From contig JAFLKM010000099.1 of NCBI GenBank assembly GCA_019163335.1, forward strand, positions 1 to 49,416: a stretch of 49,416 nucleotides of DNA. Direction: 5' to 3'. The notes below the pieces were generated by a model. The model was not told the DNA's origin and did no database searches. It saw only the letters and a program-made list of their open reading frames with translations. A program made the translations under genes and the position numbers. Position 1 is the first letter of the stretch. Every line of letters starts with the position of its first letter. Below are positions 36,512 through 44,457 of this stretch, in pieces. This DNA comes from Desulfobulbaceae bacterium (GTDB lineage Bacteria; Desulfobacterota; Desulfobulbia; Desulfobulbales; Desulfocapsaceae).

Positions 36512-36834
36512 ATCTCCGATGCCTTTAGGAGAAAGCTGTTTTTATGGCCCATGCTGGCGTTGATGACGATGGTCAGGTCTTCTTTTCTGGGAAGTTGGAA
36601 ATGAAACAGCCCCTTGGCGTCGGTCTTTCCTTCGAGCAGCTTGGTATTGTTTTTGTCAAAGACTTCAACGACTCCATCTTCCACGAATTTTCCATCAGGG
36701 AAGTAGCTTTCCGTGAAGACTGTTTCGCCTTCGACGTAGGCAAAAAGGTTGACCTTGTGGGCCAGAGCCAGACCCGTTGTACTCAGAAAGACGAGAACTG
36801 ACAGCAAAAATGTTGCAACAGGTTGTTTTCGCAT
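36508..36834 (-). CDS. NikL-like N-terminal part: exported beta-sandwich domain
   Basis: This 108-residue exported protein has a signal peptide (1-25, LALA-HK), so the mature chain begins HKVNLFAYVEGETVFTES. It continues as a CarboxypepD_reg-like beta-sandwich with EVFDKNNTKLLEGKTDAKGLFHFQLP and INASMGHKNSF. The mature N-terminal His and the MGH segment are candidate metal ligands. This matches the periplasmic part of NikL in nickel ECF operons. It stops before the coil and anchor, which are encoded by the next, overlapping gene. Confidence 0.75.
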   Translation of the reverse strand: MRKQPVATFLLSVLVFLSTTGLALAHKVNLFAYVEGETVFTESYFPDGKFVEDGVVEVFDKNNTKLLEGKTDAKGLFHFQLPRKEDLTIVINASMGHKNSFLLKASEM

Positions 36835-36845
36835 GTGGGCTCCTT

Positions 36846-36884
36846 TTGAAAAAATGACCGGCCCGAACTATTCGTGCCGGTCAT
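36846..36884 (-). terminator. Intrinsic terminator between the nikK-like and nikL-like genes
   Basis: A 9-bp stem ATGACCGGC (36854-36862 with 36876-36884) is followed on the minus strand by a short T-run. Lying inside the operon, it would lower expression of the transporter relative to the upstream nikK-like gene. Confidence 0.6.
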
Positions 36885-36905
36885 AGGTATCTGGGGGAAT
36901 TGGAA

Positions 36906-37790
36906 TTACTTCATATCAACGGTATGTACCCAGTAGACAGCACCAATTTCAACTCCTTTTTCAACTCCATCATGCTTGAGCTTCCAATCCGCTTCACTGA
37001 GGGCGGCGAATCCCCACCAGCCGGCTCTGGGCATGGCATACGAGAAAATACCATTGGCATCCGTTTTAACCACCTGGGTGGAGTAGGGGTCGCTTGGGGC
37101 CTTGATTATTGCGGGATTTCCCGGCGATTCATTCAGGTATTCAATCTCAACCTCAGCTCCGGCTGCCGGTTTGCCTTTGACCAGTACCTGGCCGGTAAAG
37201 ATGTTGTTGGTCCATAATCCGTAGGGCCTGGTCAGTGGGATAATTTCGGTTTCAAGGCCAACCGGTTCGTCCCAGCCTTTCTCCAAACCAAGGGCATTCA
37301 CACAGACCTTGGTGTAGTGAACGATAAAAGAATCTTCGGCCGGCTCCCAGTAGGGGGTAGGCTCCACATAAAAAGTATAATCGCCCGGCCTCTTTATCTG
37401 ATACTCTGTCTTCCACATAGCGAAGTTTTTGTCTTGCCCGGGGGCTTTGCCCTTGGCTTCGGCGAGTGTGCTCAGCAGATCAATTTTCTTGCCACCGGTG
37501 AGAACCCCGAACTGCTTGGGTTTTTCCATGTCCATATAATGCATTTCAAAGGGATGGATGAACTTCACCTCAAGCTGCAGTTTTTTGCTGTCATCCTGGC
37601 TGATGATATCGTCAGATGGAACAATTACACCAAAATGGGCTTGTCCTGTGGACGACAGACCCAGGATGGAGGCAAGGACAGCAGTGCTGGTGAGTGCCTT
37701 GCCGATTATTTTCTTGTTTTTTTTACAAGAAAATAATCCGCGAAAGGCACTTGTCTCGTTTATCAGGGTAAGAATGTGTTTCAGGCGCAT
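36906..37790 (-). CDS. NikK-like periplasmic nickel-uptake protein (DUF4198)
   Basis: About 294 residues from the ATG at 37790 (GGAG upstream). An unusually long basic N-region precedes the hydrophobic signal segment (about 34-50), with cleavage near [12 protein letters not shown], so the mature protein again begins with His. The DUF4198 domain includes [38 protein letters not shown] and a C-terminal carboxypeptidase-regulatory-like beta-sandwich ([41 protein letters not shown]). This family is NikK of nickel ECF operons and is thought to bind or deliver nickel outside the membrane. It is the first gene of the operon. Confidence 0.85.
   Translation of the reverse strand: MRLKHILTLINETSAFRGLFSCKKNKKIIGKALTSTAVLASILGLSSTGQAHFGVIVPSDDIISQDDSKKLQLEVKFIHPFEMHYMDMEKPKQFGVLTGGKKIDLLSTLAEAKGKAPGQDKNFAMWKTEYQIKRPGDYTFYVEPTPYWEPAEDSFIVHYTKVCVNALGLEKGWDEPVGLETEIIPLTRPYGLWTNNIFTGQVLVKGKPAAGAEVEIEYLNESPGNPAIIKAPSDPYSTQVVKTDANGIFSYAMPRAGWWGFAALSEADWKLKHDGVEKGVEIGAVYWVHTVDMK
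37704..37738. repeat. Perfect 14-bp inverted repeat inside the nikK-like signal region
   Basis: Arms 37704-37717 and 37725-37738 are perfect inverted repeats with a seven-T loop (A in the transcript). They encode the [11 protein letters not shown] part of the basic N-region. A stable hairpin here could influence translation. Confidence 0.6.
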
Positions 37791-37951
37791 GGCAGTCTCC
37801 ATTTTTTGTTTTTTAGTTGTTGATTCCCATTCGTGATGAGCCTATCAAACCGAAAATCATACTTTTGCAAGAGATACTCCGTTGAAATATTTAGTCTTTT
37901 CAGCTTGTTGATGGCGTGTGTTTGAAAGCGTGGCCCATATTCTGAGGGCTT

Positions 37952-39178
37952 CTAAAATCCATACGCAAGTTTTGCCGTTACAACGCTGGCGTTTTCGCCG
38001 GTGCCGGAGTCTTCGAGGTCGTAGTCCTTGTCATAATAGTATTCCAGGGTCAGGACGGTATCCGGCAGGATCTCCATGCCCGCCGAACCGAGATAGCGTG
38101 ACTCCGGCAGGCCGAGGGCCACGGCCTCATCGGTCTGCTGCCAGCCGATGGCAAAGACCGTCTCCCGGCTGATAAGCTCTGTGGTGTAGGCAAGTTCGGC
38201 ATTCCAGGCGCTGGGCTCGGCTCCTTCACCGAGGAAATCGATCTCTGTCTGGGCAAAATTATCCAGCGCGGTGACATATTCTCCGATAAAAGACACCGCC
38301 CCAAATCCCGCGCCGACATGGACACCGAAACCATTCACCGAGTCTTCGATGGAATCCAGCCCGGCATCGGCAATGGCGCCATCGGAATCGGCCATATTGC
38401 TGGTCCAGCTTACGCCGCCGGTGAAGGTAAGATCGTCCTTCTCATAGCCATAGCCAGCCATGACGCCATAGCCAAGCTCGGTATAACTGTCATCGGGATC
38501 ATTGATATCGGTCTCCCTCATGCCCTTATATCCATAGAGGGCGGCGGTAAAACCATTGGCCTCAAATCCAATGGCAGCGCCGCTATCGTTAATTTCACCG
38601 ATTTCAAGGGTGAGCGGATCCTGGATCATGTTGGTCGCAAAGTTGCCGAAGGGCATATAGAACTTCCCGGCAGTAAGCGTCAGCGGAAATTTTTCGGTAT
38701 TCCCCAGGGTAATGGTCGCCTCATCGACAAAGAAATCCTCATCATTTCCATCTTCTTCATATTTCAGCAGAATATGACCGGCAACCCAGTCGGTGGCCTT
38801 GATATCCAGGCCAAGCTCCATGGTCGAGGCATCAAAGGAGTTATAGTTCTCGCCCGCAAAGTCATCGCCTGTGGCAAACTCCACCTCAATCAGGCCGGAG
38901 AGGGTGACGAAGTCGCTGATCTTTTTGGGATCAGTTTTTGCCTCAACTTTGTCCAGGGCCTGAAGCTTTTCAGCAGTCCTGGCGTTTGTTTCCACCATCT
39001 TTCCTTCCAACTCTCCCACCCGCTGGGTCAGCTGCCTGTTCTCCTTCATCAACTCCTGCATCTGCCGCTGTAAATCTTCCATGGATACCGGCCCGCCTCC
39101 GGCCATGGCCTGGCTTCCGAAGACAGCCCCGAACAGGGCCGTCGTAATAAGTGTTTTGCTGAGTTGTCCTTGCTTCAT
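37952..39178 (-). CDS. LbtU-family outer-membrane porin
   Basis: This protein is 408 residues from the ATG at 39178 (GGAGAGAA upstream). It has a signal peptide (1-25, GSQAMA), then a coiled-coil segment with heptads (MEDLQRQMQELMKENRQL, RVGELEGKM) that probably trimerises at the peptidoglycan side. A beta-barrel of about 300 residues starts with FVTLSGLIEVEFATGDDF and ends VTAKLAYGF with the terminal Phe. The pattern matches proteins named LbtU family siderophore porin. Transport of a metal chelate is possible given the adjacent nickel system, but is not shown. The open frame extends 73 codons upstream through non-coding leader. Confidence 0.85.
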   Translation of the reverse strand: MKQGQLSKTLITTALFGAVFGSQAMAGGGPVSMEDLQRQMQELMKENRQLTQRVGELEGKMVETNARTAEKLQALDKVEAKTDPKKISDFVTLSGLIEVEFATGDDFAGENYNSFDASTMELGLDIKATDWVAGHILLKYEEDGNDEDFFVDEATITLGNTEKFPLTLTAGKFYMPFGNFATNMIQDPLTLEIGEINDSGAAIGFEANGFTAALYGYKGMRETDINDPDDSYTELGYGVMAGYGYEKDDLTFTGGVSWTSNMADSDGAIADAGLDSIEDSVNGFGVHVGAGFGAVSFIGEYVTALDNFAQTEIDFLGEGAEPSAWNAELAYTTELISRETVFAIGWQQTDEAVALGLPESRYLGSAGMEILPDTVLTLEYYYDKDYDLEDSGTGENASVVTAKLAYGF

Positions 39179-39208
39179 TTTTCTCTCCTTTATTGGGTCG
39201 TTCGTGTT

Positions 39209-39241
39209 CATTTGCTGCCGGACGTGTCCCGGCAGCAAATG
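39209..39241 (-). promoter_or_regulatory. Hairpin in the porin leader
   Basis: A perfect 13-bp inverted repeat (39209-39221 with 39229-39241) with a 7-base loop lies about 30 bases upstream of the porin start. There is no T-run, so it is not a terminator. It may stabilise or regulate the porin message. No known riboswitch consensus was recognised. Confidence 0.45.
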
Positions 39242-39322
39242 ATTGTCTTTCACCAAGCTTTCCCCTTTGGGAGGGGATTCTTCGGCACACTTCGGGGTTC
39301 CCCCCTGCTCTGTAAAAAAAGC

Positions 39323-39379
39323 AAAAAAAAGCCACGAAGGCTTTTGTTCTGTTGGACAGAAACAAGGCCTTCGTGGCTT
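39323..39379 (-). terminator. Intrinsic terminator after the methyltransferase gene
   Basis: A 12-bp perfect outer stem (39330-39341 with 39367-39378) is extended by inner pairing and followed on the minus strand by eight T. It ends the unit that contains the CMD and methyltransferase genes and isolates the porin gene. Confidence 0.85.
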
Positions 39380-39567
39380 GAATGATCGTACGCCCAAGGG
39401 ATAATTCCTGGGTTGTTCTATTGATGTATAGCTTTGATGAGCATGATTTACTTCAGTAAATCTATAAATTAAGATTTTTTAATACCGGGTCACAGGTGGG
39501 AAGTCAAGCTTTTTAAGGTCACAGGCAAGTGCTGCCTCTCTGGACGAAAAAGCCTCTCGCCACTTTC

Positions 39568-40665
39568 TTAATTTACCTTCTCCGTCCGCAATGTCGCCCT
39601 GCACAAGTAATGGAGGTTGAAGGGGTCGTGTTCCATTTCGGTGGTCTCGATCTGTTCAAAGCCGGCTTCTCTGAGCAGGGCTTCTGCTTTTTCCTGCCCC
39701 CACATCATTCCCAGTCCGGTTCCATTTTCATTCAGTCCCACCGGCAAACAGTGCATCAGGCTGACCGTATATAAAAAAGGGCCCATGGGGTGAGCCATAT
39801 TGTCGGCCTGATTTGACCTGGCTTTAATCTCGATCATCGAGAAAATTCCGCCTGGAGCCAGCATGTGCCTGATTCCCTTGAGAACTTTCAGGGGATGGCT
39901 TTGGTCATGGATGGCATCAAAGGCGCAGATATAATCAAAACGGCTGAAAAATTCACTTTTTCCGTCGATGTCTGCCGCATCTTGAAGCTGATACACTGCG
40001 TTGCCGATGCCGGCTTCCTTCGCCATCGCGGCCGCTTGCGTTATGGCCTCTCGGTGATTGTCGATGCCGACAAAGCTGCTCTTCGGGAAGGCCTTGGCCA
40101 TGAGATGCAGGGCTATACCATGTCCGCAACCGAGATCACAAACACGGATCCCTTGGGTGAGGCGGTCCCGCAGTTTCCCCTTGTCAACGGTGGGGAGAAA
40201 TTGGTCAATCAGCACGGTTTGGTGCTTTGCATCGGAGAGCTCGGCCATGAATTCCTGGAAGTCAGGGTATCTGGAAAAGGGAATGCCGGCCCCGGTTTGA
40301 AAGGCATGGTTGACGGATTCCATGGCGCATGCGGTGAGCAGAGGGATTTCCTGGGTATAGACTCCCATATTCATGCTTCCTCCCTTGCGGGTCAGGAAGG
40401 AAGCATGCTCGGGAGGCAGGAAATAGGTCTCTTCCCCCTTCTGATCCTTGAGCAATGCAATGATCTGCCCCGTTACCATGATTCCAAGCCATTCTTTGAG
40501 ATACCGGGGATGGAGTTTTGACGCGGAGGCGATTTCTGATACGGTGGCCGGTTTGTTCAGTTCATCAAGGATATCGAAGATCTGATGTATGTATCCTATG
40601 GCCATGGCAAGATTAAGGGCGCCATGGTTGAGGATCTCGGTCATTTTTTTTGCAAATTGACTCAT
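39568..40665 (-). CDS. SAM-dependent methyltransferase with N-terminal winged helix
   Basis: This 365-residue protein has an N-terminal winged-helix/dimerisation region (about 1-90; PATVSEIASASKLHPRYLKEWL) and a class I SAM domain. The SAM loop is VCDLGCGHGIALHLMA, followed by FVGIDNHREAI, the acidic FDYICAFDAIHDQSHP and LAPGGIFSMIEIKA. This arrangement is found in Rv2258c-like methyltransferases, whose substrates are unknown. The start overlaps the stop of the CMD gene by four bases, so the two proteins are made together and may act in one pathway. Confidence 0.87.
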   Translation of the reverse strand: MSQFAKKMTEILNHGALNLAMAIGYIHQIFDILDELNKPATVSEIASASKLHPRYLKEWLGIMVTGQIIALLKDQKGEETYFLPPEHASFLTRKGGSMNMGVYTQEIPLLTACAMESVNHAFQTGAGIPFSRYPDFQEFMAELSDAKHQTVLIDQFLPTVDKGKLRDRLTQGIRVCDLGCGHGIALHLMAKAFPKSSFVGIDNHREAITQAAAMAKEAGIGNAVYQLQDAADIDGKSEFFSRFDYICAFDAIHDQSHPLKVLKGIRHMLAPGGIFSMIEIKARSNQADNMAHPMGPFLYTVSLMHCLPVGLNENGTGLGMMWGQEKAEALLREAGFEQIETTEMEHDPFNLHYLCRATLRTEKVN

Positions 40666-41003
40666 TTACATTTTTTTGTTTTTGATGGTGCTCCAAGGAC
40701 TTCCTGGGCCCAGTACATGGCGGCCATGGTCTGGGGAAAGCCTATTGTGGAAACCAGGAGGAGCAGGGTGTGGGTGATCTCCTCGGGAGTTGCCCCTGCT
40801 TGCACTGCCCTGCGGGTATGGGAACTGACCGAGCCTTCTGACTGGCCGGCTGCGGCCGCCGCCAACTGGATCAGCTGGGAGGTTTTTTCATCGAGAGGTC
40901 CGGCCGTGCGCACGGTTGTTCCGAGATTTTCAACGGCGGTGAAGACCTCGGGAAATTGTTTCCTGACTTCCTTGTAAAATGATGGTTTGCTTTTTTCAGC
41001 CAT
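40662..41003 (-). CDS. Carboxymuconolactone decarboxylase (CMD) family protein without the CxxC pair
   Basis: This 113-residue all-helical protein has the CMD core LDEKTSQLIQLAAAAAGQSEG, then SVSSHTRRAVQAGATPEEITHTLLLL. In the peroxidase-type members (AhpD) the segment before the His holds a CxxC, but here it reads SVSSH, and the only Cys is near the C-terminus. It is therefore not an AhpD-like disulfide reductase. The His-containing subset has unknown roles. It is translationally coupled to the methyltransferase gene. Confidence 0.85.
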   Translation of the reverse strand: MAEKSKPSFYKEVRKQFPEVFTAVENLGTTVRTAGPLDEKTSQLIQLAAAAAGQSEGSVSSHTRRAVQAGATPEEITHTLLLLVSTIGFPQTMAAMYWAQEVLGAPSKTKKCK

Positions 41004-41877
41004 GGTGATCTCCTTGGAATATTTTTTAAGATAAGGAAAACATGAAGAAATTTTCAGTTTTCCATGATGGATACTAACGATCTTTCACTTGTATCCTCAT
41101 CAGTAACTATACTCAAATGGAAGATAAGCGGCAACGATTGTCATGTAAAGAGCAGATTCTGGGACATACTACTTGGAAAAGTCTCACTCTTGGTAATGAG
41201 TGCAAGGTGCTTTTAAGTGGCTGATGATAGCGGAAAACTTCTTTTATAAGTTCTTCAAGCGAGGATCGATATAGTCACTGACAAAATCCTTCGCTTTTGC
41301 GAAGAAGTGGTGTGTCAGGAATGGTGGCAGCCCATGGTTTTTATCTCGACCAGGAAAAGGAAGTCAATCTGCTTTGAAATATTTGAACGGAAAATGAATT
41401 GCATGCCCGATTTTGAACAGTCATGCAGTCGCCATCCAACACCTTGAATTTACATGTTTTGTCGTCTGTAATATTTGTGAGTCTGCCCGAGTGGTGTCCG
41501 ATTTTGAACAAATGGCTTTCCAGAAATAACGCCGGAATAGTGTGGCTCTTCTGGGTATGCTGGATAAATAGTTGAAATTAGATAGAAAATTTTTGTTTTA
41601 TCGATGGCACAAACATTGCTGATGTAAGATGAATCTTCTGCGCAATAATATGATTTGTTGCTAGGTAGGCTCAGCAAAATAAAATTGGAGAGGCTACTGG
41701 GTCATTTTGCAGGCAAAACCTCAAGAATTCAGCGGATCTTTTTCTCAAGTGGAACATTTTTCAACAGGCTCAAGTCTAACAATTATGCTTTGTATCTGAA
41801 CCCCTTTGGGTGGTAGGGGTGCTATGAGAATTAGAAGAAGCGATTACTTAGCACCTCAACCGTAACCAGGACAAAAA
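41004..41877. other. Long intergenic region without a convincing gene
   Basis: 874 bases hold no reading frame with recognisable features. A 75-codon minus-strand frame (41450-41677) has no clear ribosome binding site or family signal. Visible structure includes a two-part hairpin at 41278-41318 (CTGACA/TGTCAG outer, CTTCGC/GCGAAG inner) and a direct repeat CCGATTTTGAACA at 41407-41419 and 41498-41510. It probably marks the junction between core chromosome and the accessory stretch to the right. Confidence 0.5.
41407..41510. repeat. Pair of 13-base direct repeats CCGATTTTGAACA
   Basis: Identical copies at 41407-41419 and 41498-41510 are preceded by TGC or TGT and lie 91 bases apart. They could be subterminal repeats of a lost insertion sequence. 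There is no transposase nearby. Confidence 0.4.
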
Positions 41878-43593
41878 ATGAAAAAAAAACTTACAGGTCT
41901 TTTAGTTGTGGCACTTTGTGGGGTTCAAACACCGGCTTCTAGTAGTTTTTGCGAACACGGTTGCTCTAATTTGGTGGGACTGGTCTTTATCGATCACGGA
42001 ACGTTGAACCTTTCAACGACCACTGGGCAAACATTAGGTGCGTCATTAAGTGGGATTGGTACGGTAAATAAAACAGGAGCAGGCGAATACACCGTTTTGG
42101 CTGGCTCCAACGGAACGTTTGATTACACATTAAACGTCAATCAAGGTACATGGTCCGTTGTTACTGATACCGGGACCACGGCTGACTTTAATGCCCTGGT
42201 AATGGTAGATTCTTCTGCTCTCAACGTCTCAGCCGACAGCACAAATTTTAATAATGGCTTAACGTTATCACATGGGTATTTGGGTATATTACGCGGTGGC
42301 TTTGGTGTTACAGGGGTTTTGTCGGTGGGTTCCACGGTAAATACAATGAATGGAGTTGTGGCAACCAATACTATTACAGGGGATTTGAATATTGGGCCAT
42401 CAGGTACAGCAGAGTTCTTGATAGACTTTTCTCCAAGTACCGGCACATCTGATGACTATAAAATCGGCGGAGCCATAACTTCATCTGGTGCAACCGGAAT
42501 CGTACGTGTTTCTGATTTTAGAGTTGTCGGAGCCCCTACTGACATACAAACGATTGATTTCAAAGTTTTTGATGCCACTCCAGATGTTAATCCCGGGATA
42601 GCCTTCACTTCAACGGATAGCATAGTAAAATCAACGGCAAGCATGTACAGCCTGTCTGCATCGCCGTTGCAAGACGGCAGTTATACGCTTGACTGGCAGG
42701 GATATAACCCGGAAGCATTCAGGGGACAGGTCGCAACAGAAGCGGCATACGTGAATCAATTGACGACCAATAATATTTTGTTTGACCATGTTGGATTAGT
42801 TTCCCAGCAGCTACCTTCTGCGGAAAAAACCAGCGTTTGGGTTAAAGGCTATGGAAACATCGAGAAGCTTGAACTTTCACAAGGCATAAATACCCAGAAT
42901 AATTCGTGGGGTTCATTGCTTGGAGTGGACTTCCCCTTAGCTCAACTCGAGAATGGCTGGAACTTTCTGCCAACGGCTTATCTCGGTTATGCCGGCGGTT
43001 ACCAAGACTATAGCGGTGTGAATATGCGTCAAAACGGCGGCCAGGGCGGTATAATGGGAACCCTTTATAATGGTCATTTCACCACGTCCTTATTGGCCAA
43101 TGTTGGTGGATATGGAAATAATATGACCGTGGAAGGAGCAAAAGATAGTACAGACAACTGGTTTGCGGGCGGTGCCTCAAAGAGTAGTTATGATATTGAA
43201 TTGCCGAATGATTTCATTTTGCAACCCAATATGTTGGTCAGCTACAATGCCTTTGGAAGTCAAACCTGGGATTCCAGTTACGGCAGCACAAGTATGACGA
43301 CAGAGGCGCTTAATGGTCTGACTTTGGCACCTGGATTGAATCTGATTCTTAATCAAAAAACCTGGAGCGTCTATGCAACCACTCAGCTGATGTATAACAC
43401 AGTGAAAGGTATAGACGGAACTGTTGGAGATGTTAATTTGCCGACGGTCGAGATGGGTTCCACCACTTTCCACTGCGGATTGGGTGGTACAAATCAACTT
43501 AACGACAGACTGTCTTTGTACGGACAAATAGGCTTCAGCGACGGGGTAGAAAACGGAGTTGACTTCCAAGGTGGAATACGATGGGAATTCTAG
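41878..43593 (+). CDS. Autotransporter with short PATR-type passenger
   Basis: This 571-residue type V secreted protein has a signal peptide (1-22). The passenger (about 23-290) includes the passenger-associated repeat LSGIGTVNKTGAGEYTV followed by TLNVNQGTWSV, typical of beta-helix autotransporters. A linker with DHVGLVSQQLPSA precedes a C-terminal barrel (about 310-571, starting KTSVWVKGYGNIEKLEL) that ends GGIRWEF with an aromatic residue. No enzymatic domain is visible, so an adhesin-like role is possible. The gene is separated from its neighbours by long non-coding stretches, consistent with acquisition. Confidence 0.85.
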   Translation: MKKKLTGLLVVALCGVQTPASSSFCEHGCSNLVGLVFIDHGTLNLSTTTGQTLGASLSGIGTVNKTGAGEYTVLAGSNGTFDYTLNVNQGTWSVVTDTGTTADFNALVMVDSSALNVSADSTNFNNGLTLSHGYLGILRGGFGVTGVLSVGSTVNTMNGVVATNTITGDLNIGPSGTAEFLIDFSPSTGTSDDYKIGGAITSSGATGIVRVSDFRVVGAPTDIQTIDFKVFDATPDVNPGIAFTSTDSIVKSTASMYSLSASPLQDGSYTLDWQGYNPEAFRGQVATEAAYVNQLTTNNILFDHVGLVSQQLPSAEKTSVWVKGYGNIEKLELSQGINTQNNSWGSLLGVDFPLAQLENGWNFLPTAYLGYAGGYQDYSGVNMRQNGGQGGIMGTLYNGHFTTSLLANVGGYGNNMTVEGAKDSTDNWFAGGASKSSYDIELPNDFILQPNMLVSYNAFGSQTWDSSYGSTSMTTEALNGLTLAPGLNLILNQKTWSVYATTQLMYNTVKGIDGTVGDVNLPTVEMGSTTFHCGLGGTNQLNDRLSLYGQIGFSDGVENGVDFQGGIRWEF

Positions 43594-43894
43594 GAGTCTG
43601 TCGGACTTTCATGTTTTTTCTCATTATTCCGGCAGGCAGAATAGAGTAAGTGAATATCTCAAAAAAGTTAAGAGAGTTCAATAACGCGTTGTGTTAGTGA
43701 TTGTGTATAAAATGTTGATATAATATCAATCAGTTATGCATGCGGTGGCCATATGGGTGTAAAGTTTATCGCAGCTGACCAAGGTTTACAAGATGTGTTT
43801 CTAAGTTGTTTCCGAGCACTTACTTGGATCAGATCGTTTTCTGATCATTAGGGGTGCAATCTGCACTATAAAAAATCAACAAAGGAGAAGGGCT
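43594..43894. other. Intergenic region, 301 bases
   Basis: AT-rich spacer without a convincing reading frame. A small dyad GATCAG-N8-CTGATC lies near 43833-43852, upstream of the next gene. The region ends in a good AAAGGAG ribosome binding site. Confidence 0.4.
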
Positions 43895-44368
43895 ATGCGT
43901 TCTAAATTTTTCGTATTTGCAACCGTTATGACATTCTTATTGTCAGCATCGACGTTTGTTGTCGCACAAACGCAAGGAAAGAGTACCGATGCAGAACTGC
44001 AAAAATTCCAAGGTAGCTGGGTAATGGTCTCTGCTGAGATGGACGGGAAAAAGGTATCTGAAGAACACATTAAACAGAACAAAATCACCTTCGTCGGGAA
44101 CAAGGTCGAACTCTTCAGTCCTCATCAACATAAAGAGGTGATCGTTGCATCTATCACGAAACTGGATGTGACCAAGAACCCCAAGGAAATACACTGGGTC
44201 CGTGCTAATGGCCCCAGCGCAGGGAAAACCATAATTTCGATCTATGAATTTGAGGGTCCAGATCAATACAAGGCTAGCTTCGATCCTACGGCACTGAATG
44301 TGCCCAAAAAGTTTGGCACAGAAACGGGATCGGGACATATTTTGCACAATTGGACGCGATTAAAATAA
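43895..44368 (+). CDS. Exported TIGR03067-domain protein
   Basis: This 157-residue protein has a signal peptide (1-24, VVAQ). The mature part begins ELQKFQGSWVMVSAEMDGKKV and continues with KITFVGNKVELF, ending GSGHILHNWTRLK. The opening QGSW..VS.E.DGK pattern is that of TIGR03067, a small beta-barrel domain best known from planctomycetes. Its function is unknown. An unusual taxonomic association fits horizontal transfer, but this needs a search. AAAGGAG precedes the ATG. It lies 89 bases before the next gene and may share its transcript. Confidence 0.75.
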   Translation: MRSKFFVFATVMTFLLSASTFVVAQTQGKSTDAELQKFQGSWVMVSAEMDGKKVSEEHIKQNKITFVGNKVELFSPHQHKEVIVASITKLDVTKNPKEIHWVRANGPSAGKTIISIYEFEGPDQYKASFDPTALNVPKKFGTETGSGHILHNWTRLK

Positions 44369-44457
44369 CAGCCACGAACCAATGGGCTGTGCCTGTCAAC
44401 GACAACCAGGCGGAAAGTGTGATCGGCCCTTATGCCGCTTTCACAAGGAGTCAAACC

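Noticed and set aside
39187-39322. Cobalamin or molybdenum cofactor riboswitch in the porin leader
   Set aside because: Fragments such as GGGAAC and CCTCCC were suggestive, but the order and spacing of conserved boxes did not fit either consensus.
39179-39397. N-terminal extension of the porin frame (73 extra codons)
   Set aside because: The extension crosses the leader hairpin and part of the upstream terminator. A good ribosome binding site and signal peptide begin at 39178.
41450-41677. 75-codon minus-strand frame in the intergenic region
   Set aside because: No ribosome binding site, no recognisable motif, and it contains one of the 13-base repeats.
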